From Pseudalkalibacillus sp052246725 (GTDB lineage: Bacteria; Bacillota; Bacilli; Bacillales; Fictibacillaceae), in the NCBI GenBank assembly GCA_052246725.1, contig JBQQCL010000003.1: 64,000 nucleotides of DNA. One strand, 5' to 3'. A program made the translations under genes and the position numbers. A model generated the notes under the pieces. The model had not been told where the DNA came from. It saw only the letters and a program-made list of their open reading frames with translations, and did not search any database. Position 1 is the first letter of the stretch. Each line of letters starts with the position of its first letter. Positions 61,427 to 64,000 of this stretch are shown piece by piece.

Positions 61427-61621
61427 TTAGTTTGTAGGAGTAGATTCTTCAGTAGGACGACTATCAATTGCATCAACTGCTTCATTGAATAACTCCTCAA
61501 TTTCACCTCTGAAAGTAATTAAAATACCTACAACCGCTACTGCAATAACTCCCAATACCAATCCATACTCAGTCATACCTTGTCCTTGTTCTTCTGTGAT
61601 CAATGCTTTTAATTTTTCCAT
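61427..61621 (-). CDS. flp: Flp-type major pilin
   Basis: A 64-residue Flp prepilin. The short leader (EEQG) is followed by the signature QGMTEYGLVLGVIAVAVVG with Glu+5 and Tyr+6, then a hydrophobic helix and a Ser/Thr/Pro-rich tail. It follows AAAGGAG, shares one base with the stop codon of the DUF192 gene and is followed by an attenuator. Confidence 0.93.
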   Translation of the reverse strand: MEKLKALITEEQGQGMTEYGLVLGVIAVAVVGILITFRGEIEELFNEAVDAIDSRPTEESTPTN

Positions 61622-61983
61622 TATGATACTCGCTCCTTTAGATTTTTTATTTGGACGGTTTGTCCAGGTTCGATTTTCGTCTTGTGGATGGTTCCTGCTG
61701 GTATCTCGATGACAGACGTAGTCCCTTTGTGAAGTTTTCCAAACTCCCCGGGACGGACGTAGCTTTCAGCTGCAATGATTTCATATTCATCATTGAGATA
61801 AAGCACGTCGATTTCGTATTTCATAAAATACGTATGGATCGATCGACAGGGTTGTATGTGGACGGCATAACCTTCGGGAAATGATGAGGTAAACATAAGT
61901 CCTTTTAATCTTTTGAAAAATGAATATGCGGGAATGACTTTCTCCGCGATGACGATCCCGTTTGACTGGTTAATGAGTTCCAC
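61621..61983 (-). CDS. DUF192 protein, first gene of the pilus operon
   Basis: A 120-residue DUF192 protein (SFFKRLKGLMFTSSFPEGYA; IHTYFMKYEIDVLYLNDEY; VIEIPAGTIHKT). DUF192 genes occur near Tad loci but the role is unknown. The start is the GTG 7 nt after GGAGG. A longer frame would run back through the riboswitch terminator, so it is rejected. Confidence 0.85.
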   Translation of the reverse strand: MELINQSNGIVIAEKVIPAYSFFKRLKGLMFTSSFPEGYAVHIQPCRSIHTYFMKYEIDVLYLNDEYEIIAAESYVRPGEFGKLHKGTTSVIEIPAGTIHKTKIEPGQTVQIKNLKERVS

Positions 61984-62003
61984 GGTTCCACCTCCTTCTT
62001 CAA

Positions 62004-62037
62004 CAAAAAATACCCTGCCTTTACCGAAAGCAGGGTC
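62004..62037 (-). terminator. Riboswitch-controlled terminator
   Basis: ACCCTGC-GCAGGGT with an inner TTT/AAA extension, followed by ATTTTTT, directly before the ribosome binding site of the DUF192 gene. CTTTCGGTAA in its left arm and loop matches TTACCGAAAG in the aptamer. Confidence 0.88.
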
Positions 62038-62061
62038 ATGCACAAAACAAAAACACCCCTT

Positions 62062-62158
62062 GGATCTTTCGGTAACTGGCTGGCTTAGTGCACGTGCACC
62101 TTAGCCCCTGTAGTTTTGCGCCCCTGGCTTTCACCAGTTTTGCCTTTATCGAGATTCA
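62062..62158 (-). promoter_or_regulatory. Cyclic-di-GMP-I (GEMM-I) riboswitch
   Basis: On the minus strand the conserved GEMM-I elements appear in order: AAAGGCAAA, the GNRA hairpin CTGGTGAAAGCCAG, GGGCGCAAA, the second hairpin arm GGCTAAG-GTGCAC/GTGCAC-TAAGCC with tetraloop receptor, and the closing P1 strand TTACCGA (paired with TCGATAA). A terminator follows. It is a cis-regulator of the pilus operon. The rest of the 62.18-62.56 kb gap is A+T-rich leader/promoter DNA in which I could not place a promoter. Confidence 0.85.
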
Positions 62159-62564
62159 TCGATGTTTGTCGTTGAATCCGATATTTTGTAACTTCATCAT
62201 ACGAAATGGAAAATTTTAATACATCAGTCAATATTATTAAATTTTTCTGAACATTTAGTGGATACTTGTTACTAAAATGGAAAAATCAGCATTACTATAG
62301 TTTGTCGTAATATGTTATATATTGGTAATAAAATCCCGTTAACTAGGTCATTGGATTCATTTCTAAACCTTTTACTTAAAAGTTTTTAAAACAGAACGAT
62401 ATATGTTCTAATAAAGGTTGAAAAAGCACCCCCATATACTTTGTACCTAAACCTTTTTCCTGGTACGAAAGATTCTTTTCTTGTTTTCACCTTAAAAGGT
62501 TCATAGATATTCAGAATCAGAAACGACCATACATTCAGGACCAATCGCTCTGTTTTTACACAAG

Positions 62565-62600
62565 TAAAAAACTCCCCTATTGAAAGGAGAGTTCGTTTTT
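62565..62600 (-). terminator. Terminator of the acetyltransferase gene
   Basis: AACTCTCC-TTTCAATAG-GGGGAGTT followed by TTTT on the minus strand. Confidence 0.8.
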
Positions 62601-62614
62601 GTTTTAACTTGTGA

Positions 62615-63172
62615 TTATGGAATATCCAACGCCTCTTTGGCTTCCTCGATTTCCGTTCCGTTTTTCAACATCAGCATCATCAACGATTCATCATAGTAGT
62701 AGCCATTGATTTTAAGCGAGCGTCTTTCCAGGCCATATTCTTCAAATCCTAACTTTTCATACGACCGGATGGCTGATCTGTTTTCCGACACCACCGTCAG
62801 AAGGATCTGTTCCAAATCCTCTATTTTCTTTGCTTCTTCTACCAAATACTGCAAAAGCTTGAACCCGATACCATTCCTTTGGAAGTGCTTTGCGACATAC
62901 ACTCCTACGATATCACCTTTGTGTTTCGTTTTGTTGCGTTCTCGTTGCAAAAACGTTCCGATTCCGATGAGTTCCCTGTCATAATAAGCTCCGGCTGTAA
63001 AATGTGTATCAGGATTCTGTGCTCTTAATCGGTTTGCCACTTGTTCAGCTTTTCGTTCAATTTCTTCTTCATAAGAAGATGCAAAGGCTTCAGGAAACTT
63101 TTTCAGTCCTTCCAATCTCAGCTTAAAATAATCCTCCGCATCCTCTGGTGTCAGTTTTCGAATCTCGATCAT
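62615..63172 (-). CDS. GNAT-family N-acetyltransferase
   Basis: A 185-residue GNAT protein with motif A VYVAKHFQRNGIGFKLLQYL (V-x5-QRNGIG acetyl-CoA site) and motif B VVSENRSAIRSYEKLGFEEY. The acceptor is unknown. Start ATG 6 nt after GAGGGGG. It lies 12 bp after the YbjQ-type gene. Confidence 0.9.
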   Translation of the reverse strand: MIEIRKLTPEDAEDYFKLRLEGLKKFPEAFASSYEEEIERKAEQVANRLRAQNPDTHFTAGAYYDRELIGIGTFLQRERNKTKHKGDIVGVYVAKHFQRNGIGFKLLQYLVEEAKKIEDLEQILLTVVSENRSAIRSYEKLGFEEYGLERRSLKINGYYYDESLMMLMLKNGTEIEEAKEALDIP

Positions 63173-63184
63173 GACTGTCCCCCT

Positions 63185-63631
63185 CTATTCGTTGATTTTC
63201 ACCGCTGTTCCATACGCTACGATTTCTGAAGCATTCGCCATCACAGAAGACGTTTGCAGACGACAGGCAACAATCGCATTTGCACCTTTTGCTTTTGCAT
63301 CCTCGACCATCCTTGAAATCGCGATCTTACGGGCTTGCTCCATCATTTCGTTGTATTCTCGGATTTCGCCCCCGATGATCGTCTTCAGTCCTGCGAGAAT
63401 ATCTTTTCCAACATGCTTAGCCTGAATGGTACTCCCTTTTACAAACCCTTTCAACTCGATGACTTCTTTACCAGGAACAGTATCAGTAGTCACTATGAAC
63501 AGTGCTAACATGGCAATTCCGTAAATGAAGAACAACAAGATCGAGACCCAGAAGTTGAAAAACAAGAAAACAACTGCTGCTCCCTGGAAGACGACCGTCA
63601 AAAGCAATATGAGAGATTTATATCTGGACAT
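63185..63631 (-). CDS. Membrane-anchored YbjQ-type (heavy-metal-binding-like) protein
   Basis: A 148-residue protein with two N-terminal membrane helices (about residues 7-47) followed by a YbjQ-type domain (VKGSTIQAKHVGKDI, ARKIAISRMVEDAKAKGANAIV). YbjQ proteins form pentamers; the function is unknown. Ribosome binding site GAGGTG. Confidence 0.85.
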   Translation of the reverse strand: MSRYKSLILLLTVVFQGAAVVFLFFNFWVSILLFFIYGIAMLALFIVTTDTVPGKEVIELKGFVKGSTIQAKHVGKDILAGLKTIIGGEIREYNEMMEQARKIAISRMVEDAKAKGANAIVACRLQTSSVMANASEIVAYGTAVKINE

Positions 63632-63634
63632 TTT

Positions 63635-64000
63635 TCACCTCATCAAAGACAAGCATTTGTGAATTCGTTGTTTCACCATTTCAGGTAAAGGTCGATCGGA
63701 TGCCCTCTTCAGTAAGTAAGGATTCTTGACGCCATTTTCTTTCCAATAAGATTCAATAAGATCAGCTTTTTTCCCTTTTTTCGGAATCAAGTGATAAAGA
63801 ACAAACCAATCTTCCAGGGAAGTATATGGAATGTTTTCGTCATGATAGGCAATCGATTGTTGGTCAAATATCAATTCATAAACGCCTGAGTCATGTAACA
63901 CTGCAAAACCTGCCATGAAATCGATCGATACACCCTCAATTAGATAGGTATTAAAATGTTTCGTTTTATATGGCGGTTTCGTCTCGCTTGGCAACTTTTC
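63635..64000 (-). CDS. Partial gene, nucleotidyltransferase-like, cut by the window end
   Basis: At least 119 residues of a C-terminal part. VSIDFMAGFAVLHDSG and LEDWFVLYHLIPKKG resemble helices and strands of small nucleotidyltransferase-fold proteins, but the catalytic part is outside the window. The frame stays open to the last base, so the true start is unseen. It ends 3 bp before the YbjQ-type gene and is probably in one operon with it. Confidence 0.55.
   Translation of the reverse strand, partial: EKLPSETKPPYKTKHFNTYLIEGVSIDFMAGFAVLHDSGVYELIFDQQSIAYHDENIPYTSLEDWFVLYHLIPKKGKKADLIESYWKENGVKNPYLLKRASDRPLPEMVKQRIHKCLSLMR

Noticed and set aside
61984..62043. N-terminal extension of the DUF192 protein
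   Set aside because: It would translate the riboswitch terminator; a proper ribosome binding site precedes the later GTG.

Overview
The window is a 64 kb piece of the chromosome of an endospore-forming, low-GC Gram-positive bacterium of the family Bacillaceae. Evidence for this is the set of Bacillus-type spore genes (sspE, sspK, pdaA, small YfhD and YpzG proteins), strong AGGAGG ribosome binding sites, frequent TTG/GTG starts, sigma-A and sigma-B promoters, and gene order that follows the perR-bcp-gsaB-ygaD-ygaC-sspE-mutY-yfhP-yfhJ-sspK-yfhH-recX-yfhF-pdaA-yfkD region of Bacillus subtilis, inverted and with insertions. I cannot name the species.

Layout. 1-10.4 kb: peroxide regulator PerR, cobalamin adenosyltransferase, a hydroxyacid dehydrogenase, peroxiredoxin Bcp, a potassium channel, a CorC-type membrane protein, a three-gene ABC exporter, GsaB and a FUSC-type exporter. 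10.6-16.5 kb: a five-gene oligopeptide/dipeptide ABC importer with its own sigma-A promoter. 16.7-31.5 kb: ygaD, ygaC, an SRAP protein, sspE, mutY, spore and yfh genes, recX, an amidohydrolase and an acetyltransferase. 31.6-44 kb: a DnaA-box cluster, an RNA methyltransferase, pdaA, class I fumarase, yfkD, an AbiGi-like gene, MATE, YitT, OsmC, MFS, a hydrolase pseudogene and a thioredoxin-like gene. 44-54.3 kb: VanZ, an acetolactate synthase-like enzyme, general-stress genes (YihY, YtxH, GlsB), a phosphatase homologue lacking its nucleophile, a sodium/alanine symporter, YjbQ and an RsgA-type GTPase. 54.5-62.2 kb: a complete Flp/Tad pilus operon. 62.6-64 kb: an acetyltransferase, a YbjQ-type protein and a gene cut by the window end.

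The most interesting locus is the Tad pilus operon (DUF192 protein, Flp pilin, prepilin peptidase, TadE, TadG-like, CpaB, TadZ, CpaF, TadB, TadC). It is preceded by a class I cyclic-di-GMP (GEMM-I) riboswitch followed by an intrinsic terminator. Ten bases of the aptamer's 3' strand are perfectly complementary to the terminator, so the locus reads as a second-messenger-gated pilus switch. A second terminator after flp would favour pilin over the assembly machinery.

The window is also dense in small intergenic repeats: (i) three arrays of a 13-bp palindrome (core GTGCCTGGCAC) spaced at exactly 48 bp, with 35-bp spacers that recur between arrays; (ii) a ~405-bp element with ~30-bp terminal inverted repeats in three copies; (iii) a ~95-bp hairpin element, one copy of which interrupts a hydrolase gene; (iv) a second GC-rich element in two copies; (v) short GGACACCAGAGACC-type repeats in three places. 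Calls rest on reading the sequence and on knowledge of the families; no database search was possible.
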